Virus record (IMG/VR): IMGVR_UViG_3300035666_000004
Span: 1 to 64,000 of that record
Source of the DNA: a virus
Direction: 5' to 3' (one strand)
DNA: 64,000 nucleotides
Every line of letters starts with the position of its first letter. Positions within the stretch are counted from its first letter, which is position 1. The position numbers and the translations under genes are program-made. The notes beneath the pieces were generated by a model that did no database searches, was not told where the DNA came from, and saw nothing but the letters and a program-made list of their open reading frames with translations. Positions 16,542 through 25,580 of this stretch are shown here, piece by piece.

Positions 16542-16907
16542 ATGGGTCGGAAACCTAACGGCGGAAGAACCGAAAGAATCAGCAGAAGTAAGGATAAGTC
16601 GGGCGGCGATGACAAGATTAGAAAATTAAAAATTGAAATCGACGCCCTTAAAAGAGAGAATTTACAACTAAGAAAGCTTCTAAATAAGACAGAAAATGAA
16701 ATGGCTCAGTATATTAATCGTTTAGAAGCAAGTAACGATCCTCAAGCTAACGATGAAGTGGATGATAATATTAAGGGCGATGAACAACATTGTGAAGATT
16801 GCGGCAAAGGTTTAATGATTAAGACAACCGAAATAATCATTAGAGACTCTGTTAAAAAATTTTATACATGTAATGTCTGTGGCCACGGAAAGGTAATTAA
16901 AGAATAA
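16542..16907 (+). CDS. Coiled-coil zinc-finger protein, 121 aa
   Basis: A basic N-terminus (GRKPNGGRTERISRSK), a coiled coil (residues 25-66) and a C-terminal four-Cys ribbon: EDCGKGLM and YTCNVCGHG. Probably binds nucleic acid. It ends directly before the next ATG. Confidence 0.6.
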   Translation: MGRKPNGGRTERISRSKDKSGGDDKIRKLKIEIDALKRENLQLRKLLNKTENEMAQYINRLEASNDPQANDEVDDNIKGDEQHCEDCGKGLMIKTTEIIIRDSVKKFYTCNVCGHGKVIKE

Positions 16908-17279
16908 ATGTTTTTCTTTGGAGAGAATTCTGAACATTTAAAGGCAGTAGTCGTGCTGGAGACCTTGAAAGAGGATTTAGCAAGAAGTACGCTATTTCTC
17001 TCCAAAGAAGAAGTTTTGATACAAAAAACAAAGTCTTTAATATCATTCCTAACAGCAGCATTAGATCATTTGAAACATGAAGCTCAAATAGTTAGCATGA
17101 GAGAATATCAAAAAATGAGATATGAGCTAGTCGAAGAGCTTCAAAGAATGGAACGAATTAAAGAAAGGTCCTATTTCTATAAGCAGCAGATAGTCGACCT
17201 GACTGAAAGAATTGATAGACAACGACTACTTATTAGTACCTTAAAATCTAAGGTTTTGGAGTTTAAACGTGATAGATAA
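16908..17279 (+). CDS. Coiled-coil protein, 123 aa
   Basis: Almost entirely helical with Leu/Ile heptads and charged residues (VEELQRMERIKERSYFYKQQI). The ATG follows the previous stop with no spacer and no clear Shine-Dalgarno, so it probably relies on coupled translation. It overlaps the region-4-like gene. Function unknown. Confidence 0.58.
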   Translation: MFFFGENSEHLKAVVVLETLKEDLARSTLFLSKEEVLIQKTKSLISFLTAALDHLKHEAQIVSMREYQKMRYELVEELQRMERIKERSYFYKQQIVDLTERIDRQRLLISTLKSKVLEFKRDR

Positions 17280-17472
17280 AAAAAATGATGTCGATTACAT
17301 AAATTCACCTAAATACTCCAATTCTTTAAGTCTTTTCTTGAAAGACAACCCAAATGGTGTAAAAGATAAAGTTATATGCAGATTACTTGATATTAATCAA
17401 GATCAGTTAGAAGACATTTTTAAATCTGCAATGAGCAAATTACGTCAAAAAATCGTAAATACAAATAAATAA
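17269..17472 (+). CDS. Small sigma region 4-like protein
   Basis: 67 aa. The second half reads KVICRLLDINQDQLEDIFKS then AMSKLRQKI, close to the sigma-70 region 4.2 pattern (IAxxLGIS, a recognition helix, ALxKLR). It could supply the -35-recognition or beta-flap-binding module missing from the sigma-like protein at 4371-5369, as T4 gp33 does for gp55 (inference). The start is GTG at 17269 with GGAG upstream. Alternatively a small HTH regulator. Confidence 0.5.
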   Translation: MIDKKNDVDYINSPKYSNSLSLFLKDNPNGVKDKVICRLLDINQDQLEDIFKSAMSKLRQKIVNTNK

Positions 17473-17483
17473 TTCCAAATTAA

Positions 17484-17513
17484 TTGACAAGACATTAAGA
17501 ACTATGGTATCCT
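17484..17513 (+). promoter_or_regulatory. Sigma-70-like promoter of the DNA polymerase gene
   Basis: TTGACA (17484-17489), 18 bases, TATCCT (17508-17513) preceded by TGG. A GGCGGAGG ribosome site follows before ATG 17532. Confidence 0.7.
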
Positions 17514-17531
17514 GTTAAGGCGGAGGTCCTT

Positions 17532-20500
17532 ATGTCTAAATTTAAACAATTGATTAATTGCCATTCTCACAGCGATTCTTCATTAGATGGTGCTTCCACC
17601 GTATCAGATATATTAAAAAGAAATCAAGAACTTGGAGCAACTCACACAAGCTTAACTGAACATGGTAATTTAAATTCTGCCATGGATCTGTATACAAAAG
17701 CGAAAAAATATGATCAAATCCCAATACTTGGAATGGAAGCTTATTTAGTTAACCCATTCCATGAGGAATATGTTCAAATGTACAGAAAAGCTTATCAGCA
17801 AGGTGTGTGGAAGCCTAGAATCAAGGATACTAACCTTGAGGCAATTGAGAGAGCTATTCAAGCAAAGGCAATGAACCAATACCTCCACATAACTATTCAT
17901 TTTAAAGATAAGTGGGCATACCAGTATTTTTGCGGCCTTTCTAAGGCTATGTGGGATAGAGCAATTAAGAAGTTTGATGAATTAAAGCCAATGTTAACCA
18001 TGGATGAATTGCGAGGAGCAGCAGGGCACATAACAATTGGTTCTGGGTGTCTTAAAGGTCCTCTTCAGAACTTTTTATTGTCGTCAAAAGATGGAATTAT
18101 TAAGGCTGATCCAGAAAAATCCCAACAAATGTATAGATGGTTAAAAGAAATTTCTGGTGAAGACTTTTTTGTTGAAGTTTTTCCACACGAAATAACGTCT
18201 ACATGGGTAGCACCAGAAAAAGACCACTCTGGAAACATTATTAAGCAGGGTTATTTTAAACCACATGAGTGTACTTGCGATATGCCTGATGGAGATTTGC
18301 AGCATGTGCCAAATCAATTTGTTTTAAATTTAGCAGAACAAAATAAAGAAAAAGTACTGATATCCCTTGATAGCCACTTTGCTTATGAGCGCCAAAGAGT
18401 TGTCCAAGAAGCAAGATTGGGCCAAGGCGATGAGCAATGGAAATTTTCTAACAGCTATCATGTAATGTCTACAGATGAGGCTGCTAATATCTTACAAAAG
18501 AAATTAAAAGTTTCAGATAAAAAAATTGAAGAATGGGTTGATAACTCGCATGAGTGGGCGTCTAAATTTAATAATTTCAAATTAGAGACATCAAAAGATA
18601 GATGGGTTTTAGTCGGAGATAGTGAAAGATTTCTTAGCAAAATGAAGTCTACAATAGATAAATGGGGCAGGATGGATTGGTCCGACAAACAAATGATGGA
18701 TCGACTTAAATATGAAATCCAAGTACTTGCCTATAACGGAACAGTGAACCTTCTGTCATATTTTGAGACCATAGAAGACATATCATCTTTTTGTAAAGAA
18801 AATAATGTACTAATGAACGTTAGGGGTAGCGCCTCTGGGTCTTTGTTACTATACTTAATCGGCGTGAGTGCAGTAAATCCTCTCAAACATGATCTTTCTT
18901 TTGCCAGATTCCTAACTGAGGGTCGTATTAACGCAAATTCTATCCCAGACGTTGATATGGACGTTTCTAATCAAGAGAAAGTAATAGATTACATTAAAAA
19001 TAAATACGGAGAGTCATATTGCCGCCTCTCAACAGACCTTCTTTTAAGATTAAAATCATCTATAAAAGATGCAGAAAGAGCAGTTTTTGGAAAAGTTAAT
19101 CCAGAAACAGAGAAAATGTGTACAAAGTTACCATCTGCTCCACAAGGAACTGATGATCATTCGTTTGTTTTTGGATACGAAGATTCTGGTAACCATTTAC
19201 CTGGTTTATTAGAAACAAATCCAGCATTAAATAGCTATGCTGCAAAAAATCCAACAATTTGGAATACTGTTGTCGAAATGATGGGTATACAAAGATCGAA
19301 AAGCAGCCATGCTTGTGGATTATTGATTGCAGACGCGCCTATTACAAACTATATTCCAATTATTAAAGTTGGAGACGAATGGGTAACAGCATTCTCTCCA
19401 AAAGCTGCAGAGGCTGCTGGATTGGTTAAATTTGACTTACTTGGCCTTAATACTTTGAGAGACATACAATTAACCGTACAATCAATTAAAGAGCGTACTG
19501 GAGAAGTCGTAGATCCATTTAACTTACCTCAAGATCCATTGTGTTACGAAAAATTCGCACAAGGTATCACAGATGGAGTTTTTCAATTTGACACTCCAAC
19601 CGTAAGACCATTTTTAATGAAAGTTAAACCACAAGATGTGGAAGGATTAGCAGCTCTCACAAGCTTATGCAGACCAGGAACCTTAGATGCTCCAAATGGA
19701 GATGGAAGAACTCTTGCTGAAGTGTATGTGGCCAGAGCATTGGGTGAGCCAATAACTTATGTACATAATGATTTAGAGCCAATCTTAAAAAGTACGTATG
19801 GAGTTCAATTGTTTCAGGAGCAAACTATTAGAATTTTCCAAGATATTGGCGGAATGACGGATGCTGAGGCAGATGAAGTTCGTCGCGGTATCGGTAAGAA
19901 AGATAGAAAAGTTCTTGATAAAGCCTCTTCTATTTTAAGAGAAAAATGTTTATCTAGAGGCTGGACAGAAGAGCAAGTTAACCTATTAGTTGATCAGATT
20001 CTAGCGTCTTCAAATTATGGATTTAATAAAAGCCATGCAATTTCATACAGCTATACAGCGTATGCTTGTATGTATTTAAAAACTCATTATAAATTAGACT
20101 GGTGGAAAGCTTTATTAACTAATTCAACTAAAGAAGAACTTGCAACAAAATTCTGGAAAAGCGTACAAGATTTCACCGATCTCCCAGACATTAATATGTC
20201 ATCTGATGAATATAAAATTATTGGTGATAGAATTATAACTCCGCTTTCAATCTTAACTGGCGTCGGCGAAAAGGCTTATGAAGATTTAATTAGGCACAGA
20301 CCGTATACTTCTTTAGAGCATTTTGTTAGTTGTCATTTTGTAACTAAAGAAGAAGATAAAGCCAAAAAATTAGCAAAAAAAGCAAAGCAAGAAACTGGCG
20401 AAAGTACAAAATCTGTTAAAAAATCAGCAGTAAATGTCGGAATAGTCCATAAAATTATTGCCGCAGGCATTTTGGATTCACTATTTGAACCAGACCTCCT

Positions 20501-21272
20501 AATTGAAGAGAAGTTATTATCTTTTGAGCGTATGAGGGGTGAAGTGACTGGTAAAAAAGTGGAAAAAGTTCCAGAAGAATATACTGGTACATCGCAACTT
20601 GGAAAGTATTTACTTAAAAAACAACTTATACAAGTATATTCTCAGGACCTTAGATCAATTGTTCTTCCTAATAGAGGAGGAAAATGTTCTGCTGCGAAAG
20701 TCTCTCCAGATTCTGAAATGTGGTACACCCAAGATGGAATTCCCGTTTTAGATGGAAATCAATTGGAATATTTTAAAAACAAATTTAATCAAGGTGTTCC
20801 AACTTACCTACTTGTAAATCAGTTTGACAAGCTTTTGCCGGCAAATTCTAATAATGTTAACTTAAGCCAAATCAGCCAAGATGAGAGACGTTTTTATACT
20901 GTTGCGTATGTTATTAGCGAAAAATCTTTTCCGTATAAAAATAAAACAAAATATGCAAATAAGCTTGTTTTGGATATAAACGGGTTCTTCTCGGAAGAAA
21001 TTTTGTGGCCAACTAGAGTTGATTACAAAGAAAGAGACAGAAAAGAAGAGCTTGAAGCAAAGCGTATTAGAGATGGCAAACCGCCAAGAGTTTTTACACA
21101 AGAAGAAATTGAAATTGAAAAAAGAAAATTATTAGAGCAAGATGTTGCCCCAATAGGATTCAAAAAACTACCAGTCCTAGCGTCGTTTTACTTGAGTAAA
21201 CGAGGGGTTGCGCTTGGAAGTATTACTCCGCTAATTAAAGAAGAAGACTTAGAACGATTCAATATGACTTGA
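17532..21272 (+). CDS. dnaE: DNA polymerase III alpha subunit (DnaE-type, C family)
   Basis: 1246 aa, the replicative polymerase. The N-terminal PHP domain starts NCHSHSDSSLDGAST and holds LTEHGNLN. The palm carries NVRGSASGSLLLYLIG, IPDVDMDVS (Asp473 and Asp475, equivalent to E. coli D401/D403) and LVKFDLLGLNTL (Asp635, equivalent to D555). The fingers contain YGVQLFQEQTIRIFQ and ADEVRRGIGKK. The C-terminal part (950-1246) is diverged. No intein is seen. No internal exonuclease is visible, so the DnaQ-like protein at 34683 may proofread (inference). Confidence 0.93.
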   Translation: MSKFKQLINCHSHSDSSLDGASTVSDILKRNQELGATHTSLTEHGNLNSAMDLYTKAKKYDQIPILGMEAYLVNPFHEEYVQMYRKAYQQGVWKPRIKDTNLEAIERAIQAKAMNQYLHITIHFKDKWAYQYFCGLSKAMWDRAIKKFDELKPMLTMDELRGAAGHITIGSGCLKGPLQNFLLSSKDGIIKADPEKSQQMYRWLKEISGEDFFVEVFPHEITSTWVAPEKDHSGNIIKQGYFKPHECTCDMPDGDLQHVPNQFVLNLAEQNKEKVLISLDSHFAYERQRVVQEARLGQGDEQWKFSNSYHVMSTDEAANILQKKLKVSDKKIEEWVDNSHEWASKFNNFKLETSKDRWVLVGDSERFLSKMKSTIDKWGRMDWSDKQMMDRLKYEIQVLAYNGTVNLLSYFETIEDISSFCKENNVLMNVRGSASGSLLLYLIGVSAVNPLKHDLSFARFLTEGRINANSIPDVDMDVSNQEKVIDYIKNKYGESYCRLSTDLLLRLKSSIKDAERAVFGKVNPETEKMCTKLPSAPQGTDDHSFVFGYEDSGNHLPGLLETNPALNSYAAKNPTIWNTVVEMMGIQRSKSSHACGLLIADAPITNYIPIIKVGDEWVTAFSPKAAEAAGLVKFDLLGLNTLRDIQLTVQSIKERTGEVVDPFNLPQDPLCYEKFAQGITDGVFQFDTPTVRPFLMKVKPQDVEGLAALTSLCRPGTLDAPNGDGRTLAEVYVARALGEPITYVHNDLEPILKSTYGVQLFQEQTIRIFQDIGGMTDAEADEVRRGIGKKDRKVLDKASSILREKCLSRGWTEEQVNLLVDQILASSNYGFNKSHAISYSYTAYACMYLKTHYKLDWWKALLTNSTKEELATKFWKSVQDFTDLPDINMSSDEYKIIGDRIITPLSILTGVGEKAYEDLIRHRPYTSLEHFVSCHFVTKEEDKAKKLAKKAKQETGESTKSVKKSAVNVGIVHKIIAAGILDSLFEPDLLIEEKLLSFERMRGEVTGKKVEKVPEEYTGTSQLGKYLLKKQLIQVYSQDLRSIVLPNRGGKCSAAKVSPDSEMWYTQDGIPVLDGNQLEYFKNKFNQGVPTYLLVNQFDKLLPANSNNVNLSQISQDERRFYTVAYVISEKSFPYKNKTKYANKLVLDINGFFSEEILWPTRVDYKERDRKEELEAKRIRDGKPPRVFTQEEIEIEKRKLLEQDVAPIGFKKLPVLASFYLSKRGVALGSITPLIKEEDLERFNMT

Positions 21273-21297
21273 TTAATAATATTAAATGTGGTATATT
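21269..21297 (+). promoter_or_regulatory. Extended -10 promoter
   Basis: TTGATT (21269-21274), a 17-base spacer ending ATGTGG, TATATT (21292-21297). The -35 box overlaps the polymerase stop codon. The gene downstream has a normal leader with AAAGGAG. Confidence 0.68.
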
Positions 21298-21316
21298 TAT
21301 AACAAAGGAGACTACG

Positions 21317-22066
21317 ATGTTAAAAGATATTTTAAAAAGATTGTCAGACAAAGAGGCTGAAGCAGCAATTAATCCAGAGGATGTTGACCCACGTGTTAGA
21401 GCCGGTGTTGAGGCAATTGTAAGAAATGCTAAAGTAGATCTAGTGGCTATTGAAAAAGAATACAAAGAAGCCGTTATGAATAATGTAGTTCTTATTGGTG
21501 TTTATGGCGATTATTCAAAAGAATTTGTTAACATTGCAGAAGGCATGGGCGCTCTAGCTGTGAATTTCACTGAAATCGTAGAAACTTTATCAAACAATTT
21601 GTTGTCAGCTCAATTAGGAAATGTGTACACTTCAAATGTACATTTCGCCTTATTAGGAGAATTGTCTAGAATTCGCTTAAAATATGATATAGTATCTTTA
21701 CCAACTCCTATAATTAACAATTATAATGATAATGTTTATGATCAACCAATTGAAGTTGCTGTACGTAGACTTTTAGAAAAGAATTACGGTTCTAGTTTAC
21801 AATCAGCAGTTACCAGAAGAGAAATTGGTAGAAAAGCTTTAGAAGCAAGATTTTCAGGAAAGAAACTTCCAGTCATGGTATATAACCTACTAGAAAGAGT
21901 CGATACAAGATTTCTTCCTGACCCATCTGCTGACATTGTTTCAAATTCAGTGCCAAATGAAACAGTAGTTAAAAAGAAATTAACAGAGGTTAAAAACCTC
22001 TTGAATAAATCCCAAAACAATGGCCAAAGTGCCCAAACAGACGAGGAGTTAGAAGATGAGCAATAG
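21317..22066 (+). CDS. Hypothetical protein, 249 aa
   Basis: Not recognised. ATG 21317 is chosen because AAAGGAG lies 6 bases upstream and the promoter at 21269-21297 would transcribe only this start. Helix-rich, with a hydrophobic strand (NNVVLIGVYGDYS) and an acidic C-terminus (QTDEELEDEQ). It lies between the polymerase and SSB-like genes and overlaps the latter by 11 bases, which suggests a replication accessory role such as loader or clamp-related. Confidence 0.6.
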   Translation: MLKDILKRLSDKEAEAAINPEDVDPRVRAGVEAIVRNAKVDLVAIEKEYKEAVMNNVVLIGVYGDYSKEFVNIAEGMGALAVNFTEIVETLSNNLLSAQLGNVYTSNVHFALLGELSRIRLKYDIVSLPTPIINNYNDNVYDQPIEVAVRRLLEKNYGSSLQSAVTRREIGRKALEARFSGKKLPVMVYNLLERVDTRFLPDPSADIVSNSVPNETVVKKKLTEVKNLLNKSQNNGQSAQTDEELEDEQ

Positions 22067-23141
22067 TAATGTTTTAATCGGTAAAAGTAGCTGGGGTAAA
22101 GGAAACTTCGGAAATTCAGGAGTAAGTTCTGGATCTTCATGGTTTTATGTTGAAGACAACAAAGATAATGTGTATAGAGTGTTACCTCCAATCAAAAGCC
22201 TTGCTCAAGAAGGAAAGGTGTTGAAATATTACAGAACACACCGTGGATTTCGTGGATCAGATGGTCGTCAAAAACCATTTATTTGTATTGAACAATCTGA
22301 TTATAAAACAAAGCTAATTAGAACGCATTGTCCAGTTTGTGATTTAGTTTCAGAATTAACACAAGAGTTAGAAAAGGCACGTGCAAAAGGTGCAACTCAA
22401 GAACAATTAACTGAATTCCGTAACAAAAACATTTTTCCTATCCAAGTTGAAAGCAAGTACTATTTAAATGTTGTTAATCAAGATGGTAAAATTGGAATTT
22501 TGCCAATTGGTTCAAAAATGAAAAATGCCCTTGAAGCTTTAGCAAAGGAGCAAGAGAAAAAAGGGCGCGACATTTCTGGTATGGAAGGTGTTTTCATTAA
22601 CTTTAAAAAAGCTACACGTTATAAAGGCGACAGAGATGCTGTCCATAGCGTAGAGATTTTCATGAGACCAGATAATGATGGATCTTTCAGATATGCAACT
22701 CATACAATTACGGCTGAATTTGCAGAAAGAATTGGAAAAGAAGCTGCAGATTTAAATAACATCTTTAAGTCATTAGATGCTGACCAAATTGCTAGAATTG
22801 TTTCTCTTGAAGGAGAAGACAGAGCTGCTTATGTTGATTCATTGTTCCTCGCTCCAGAGCGTCAAGAGTCTACACAATCAACTGTTCCTGGTGGTAATTT
22901 TACTGCAGTTTCACGCGTAGAATCATCAGAAAACGGCGGTTTTACAGTTCAGCAACCAACTTTGCCAACTAATTTTTATTCAGGATCTACAACTATGCCA
23001 GATAATTCTGGATCTTTCCAAGGAAATCAAAGAGTAAGCACTCCAGATTTATTTGGAAGTCCTAAAGCTTCATCTGCACCTATTAGCAGTTTGAGTGATG
23101 ATGATTTCATGGCAATGGTTAAACCTCAAAGCAGAGGTTAA
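22056..23141 (+). CDS. Single-stranded DNA-binding protein (gp32-like)
   Basis: 361 aa. An N-terminal Gly/Ser-rich stretch, then an OB-like core beginning VYRVLPPIKSL, with HCPVCDLVSEL (Cys pair and His as possible zinc ligands, as in T4 gp32) and KYYLNVVNQDGKIGILPIG. The last 70 residues are Ser/Gly-rich and end in an acidic-aromatic motif DDDFMAMV, similar to SSB tails that recruit partners. Neighbours are replication genes. Identity rests on this layout, not on a full match. Confidence 0.65.
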   Translation: MSNSNVLIGKSSWGKGNFGNSGVSSGSSWFYVEDNKDNVYRVLPPIKSLAQEGKVLKYYRTHRGFRGSDGRQKPFICIEQSDYKTKLIRTHCPVCDLVSELTQELEKARAKGATQEQLTEFRNKNIFPIQVESKYYLNVVNQDGKIGILPIGSKMKNALEALAKEQEKKGRDISGMEGVFINFKKATRYKGDRDAVHSVEIFMRPDNDGSFRYATHTITAEFAERIGKEAADLNNIFKSLDADQIARIVSLEGEDRAAYVDSLFLAPERQESTQSTVPGGNFTAVSRVESSENGGFTVQQPTLPTNFYSGSTTMPDNSGSFQGNQRVSTPDLFGSPKASSAPISSLSDDDFMAMVKPQSRG

Positions 23142-23142
23142 T

Positions 23143-23694
23143 ATGTCAAGGACATTAACCGTTCCTAGAGGTGTTGCTGGAAAGCCGCCTCTAGAATTAG
23201 AAATGTCCCTAATAGATGATGCTGAGAGTCGCCTTCACGAAGTGCGGCTCTCTTCTTCTGCTACTTCTAAAGATCTTGAAGGTTTATTTAACGAGGCTGC
23301 TAATATGGTAACAAAATATTTAGCATGGGTTAAATACGAACTTTTGAGAGCTGAAAAAGAGCATGAGCTTAATAGAGCTACTGTTATTTTAGATAAAGCT
23401 CCAGAAGAAGCAAAGCGTCTAAAAGATGCTGGTATAAAGCTAAATGAAGATATTAGAGAAGCGTTAATTGCTAGAGATGAGGATTGTCAAAAGTCATTAG
23501 ACGTTTTGAATTCATTGAAAGCAGTTGAGGCGCTACTTCTCGCTTCATCTCAAACATTTATTAGGGCACACTATAGTGCTAGATCTGTAGCATCAGCAAA
23601 AGAAACTGCACCAACACCAAATCTTGGCTATAGCGTAGGCGATCTTACAGAAAAAGAACAACCCAATTTTATGGGAAAGTCTAATTGGAAATAG
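23143..23694 (+). CDS. Hypothetical helical protein, 183 aa
   Basis: Start ATG 23143 directly after the SSB-like stop, with AGAGG upstream. Mostly alpha-helical from residue 25 (AESRLHEVRL, KDLEGLFNEAANM) and ending in a short flexible tail. It resembles the coiled recombination mediators found beside recA in phages only in size and position. Not otherwise recognised. Confidence 0.58.
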   Translation: MSRTLTVPRGVAGKPPLELEMSLIDDAESRLHEVRLSSSATSKDLEGLFNEAANMVTKYLAWVKYELLRAEKEHELNRATVILDKAPEEAKRLKDAGIKLNEDIREALIARDEDCQKSLDVLNSLKAVEALLLASSQTFIRAHYSARSVASAKETAPTPNLGYSVGDLTEKEQPNFMGKSNWK

Positions 23695-23698
23695 AAAT

Positions 23699-23731
23699 TT
23701 GACAAGTATACCTTTAAATGGTATGCTTGTC
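23699..23731 (+). promoter_or_regulatory. recA promoter embedded in a 12-bp inverted repeat
   Basis: TTGACA (23699-23704), 17 bases, TATGCT (23722-23727). The inverted repeat GACAAGTATACC (23701-23712) and GGTATGCTTGTC (23720-23731), with a 7-base loop, covers both boxes. It has one non-Watson-Crick position, a G-U in RNA. Confidence 0.72.
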
Positions 23732-23747
23732 TTACAAGGAGATTTTA

Positions 23748-24833
23748 ATGGGCAAATTTTTATCAAAATTACGTAATTTAGAAGGCGCAGTTAAACCAGA
23801 AGATGGAGAAGCAGCGTTATTAAATTGTCTTAAAACACCAAGTCCAAGTGTTAACTGGACTTTTGCTGCTCCTGGAGCCGGAATTCCGTTTGGAACAGGT
23901 ACTTTACTATATGGTCCTCCCAAATCTGGAAAATCAGTTTTCATCTCTTCTATCGTCGGACAATTACATCAAGACGATCCGGAAGCGATAGTTGTTAAAT
24001 TTGATACAGAGCTTAGAGGTACATTTCAAAATAATTCTCATAATTTAGCTAAATTTGGTATTGATCAAGATAGATATATTATGTATGATGCTAATTCACC
24101 AGAAATGATTTTTGACAGAATTGAGCATGATATCGCTGCAGCTTGCCAAGACGGTGAGAAAATTAAAATGATCGTAATCGACTCATTGAGCGGTATTGCA
24201 GGTAGACGCTCACTAAATGCAACTTCAGTTAATACACAGCAAATTGGGGACCAAGCTGCAACGATCAAAGACGGTCTTGCTAGAATTTTACCAGTAATCA
24301 GAAAATATAAAATTGCTCTTGTTTGTACAGCTCATATTCGCGCTGAAATGGATATTAAAGAGCAAATGAGAGGAAATACTGTTAAAATGCAAGCAAGTTT
24401 TGCAACTAAACACGTTTTCGAGTACTTCTGTTCAATTGAACCGAATCGTTCTAAGGACGGAAAAGTTAATCTAGCTGGTGAAGAGTTTGTAGATAAAGAT
24501 ATCGTTGATTTTATGGATAAGAGCCAAAAAACAGGCCATAAGATTAGATTTAAAGTAGTAGATTCATCGTTTGCTTATTCGGGCAGAACGGCTGAGTTTA
24601 CCCTTGATTATGCCAACGGGATTGTAAATCAATATGAAGAAATCTTTACTTTATCAGTTAATATGGGTATCATCGAACGACCTAATAATGTTACTTATAA
24701 ATACGGCGAAAATACGTATAGAGGTATTGTGGCCATGTTAACAGCAATTAGAGATAATGAAGGATTGTATAAAGAATTGGAAACAAAAATCATAGAACAT
24801 GATTTCAATTATCTAAGAAGCCCTAAAAAATAA
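23748..24833 (+). CDS. RecA/UvsX recombinase
   Basis: 361 aa. Walker A GPPKSGKS at 56-63, Walker B MIVIDSLSGIAGR, and loop regions with TTxx-type NTQQIGDQA and CTAHIRAEMD. Catalyses strand exchange and would work with the gp46/47-like pair, the SSB and the RuvC-like enzyme. ATG 23748 follows AAGGAG and is preferred over the upstream in-frame codon. It is shorter than E. coli RecA at the C-terminus. Confidence 0.9.
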   Translation: MGKFLSKLRNLEGAVKPEDGEAALLNCLKTPSPSVNWTFAAPGAGIPFGTGTLLYGPPKSGKSVFISSIVGQLHQDDPEAIVVKFDTELRGTFQNNSHNLAKFGIDQDRYIMYDANSPEMIFDRIEHDIAAACQDGEKIKMIVIDSLSGIAGRRSLNATSVNTQQIGDQAATIKDGLARILPVIRKYKIALVCTAHIRAEMDIKEQMRGNTVKMQASFATKHVFEYFCSIEPNRSKDGKVNLAGEEFVDKDIVDFMDKSQKTGHKIRFKVVDSSFAYSGRTAEFTLDYANGIVNQYEEIFTLSVNMGIIERPNNVTYKYGENTYRGIVAMLTAIRDNEGLYKELETKIIEHDFNYLRSPKK

Positions 24834-24851
24834 TTTTTAATTAAAAAGGTT

Positions 24852-24881
24852 CTCCTGTGGAAACACTCCACAGGAGTTTTT
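24852..24881 (+). terminator. Terminator hairpin that also holds the HNH gene ribosome site
   Basis: A perfect 10-bp stem, CTCCTGTGGA / TCCACAGGAG with loop AACAC, followed by TTTTT. It ends recA transcription. The AGGAG of the 3' arm is the only ribosome site for the ATG at 24882, so in readthrough RNA the site is base-paired. Confidence 0.85.
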
Positions 24882-25580
24882 ATGAAAAATTGTAAAAAAT
24901 GTAATAATATTTTTGATAAAAGTTTTTTTAATAAAAGCAATCAAACAAAAGATGGACTTACTTTTTATTGTAAGTCATGCATTTCTATAAAAAAAGCTGA
25001 TTATTATATTAGAAATAGAGAAAAAATTAAACAAAAATCTTCAGAAATAAGCAAAACTGATTACGCAAAAGAAAAAAGAAAAGAAAGAGAATCATCCAAA
25101 GAATACAAAGATAGAATGAAAGAATACAGATCTACAGAAGCGTATAAAAATAAAATAAAAGAAAGACGCCATTTGATAAGACAATATCAGGCTAAATGTA
25201 GATCAAAACTAGAGCAAAAAGAAAAGCGAAGAGCTAGACAGAGGAAGCGTATAACTAGCGACGTTGATTTTAAACTGGCAAGAAATTTAAGAAAGAGACT
25301 GAATATGGCAATTAAAAAGTGTCAAAAATCCGGCTCAACAGTCAAAGATTTAGGATGTTCTATACCTGAATTAAAATTATATTTAGAATCAAAATTCCAA
25401 CCAGGTATGTCTTGGGATAATTATGGGCTTTATGGCTGGCATATAGACCATATTATACCGTTATCAAGTTTTAATCTCTCAATTAGAGAAGAGTTTCTTA
25501 AAGCTTGTAATTATACCAACTTACAACCAATGTGGGCAGTAGATAACCTCATTAAAGGGGCTAAAATATATGCGTTATAA
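24882..25580 (+). CDS. Free-standing HNH endonuclease
   Basis: 232 aa. N-terminal CKKCNNIF...CKSC zinc motif, a Lys/Arg/Glu-rich middle likely to contact DNA, and a C-terminal HNH core: WHIDHIIPLS (paired His and Asp), YTNLQPMWAVDN (Asn). Typical of phage homing endonucleases inserted between genes, here between recA and primase. The AAA/GAA-rich middle differs from neighbouring genes. Its ribosome site is hidden in the hairpin at 24852-24876. It overlaps the primase start by 11 bases. Confidence 0.85.
   Translation: MKNCKKCNNIFDKSFFNKSNQTKDGLTFYCKSCISIKKADYYIRNREKIKQKSSEISKTDYAKEKRKERESSKEYKDRMKEYRSTEAYKNKIKERRHLIRQYQAKCRSKLEQKEKRRARQRKRITSDVDFKLARNLRKRLNMAIKKCQKSGSTVKDLGCSIPELKLYLESKFQPGMSWDNYGLYGWHIDHIIPLSSFNLSIREEFLKACNYTNLQPMWAVDNLIKGAKIYAL

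Noticed and set aside
17532-21272. Intein in the DnaE-type polymerase, as is common in this family
   Set aside because: The motifs run without interruption and the length fits; no Cys/Ser...HN splice blocks seen.
21269-21316. TTG start 16 codons upstream for the 249-aa protein
   Set aside because: The TTG is the -35 box and overlaps the polymerase stop; the ATG at 21317 has a strong ribosome site.
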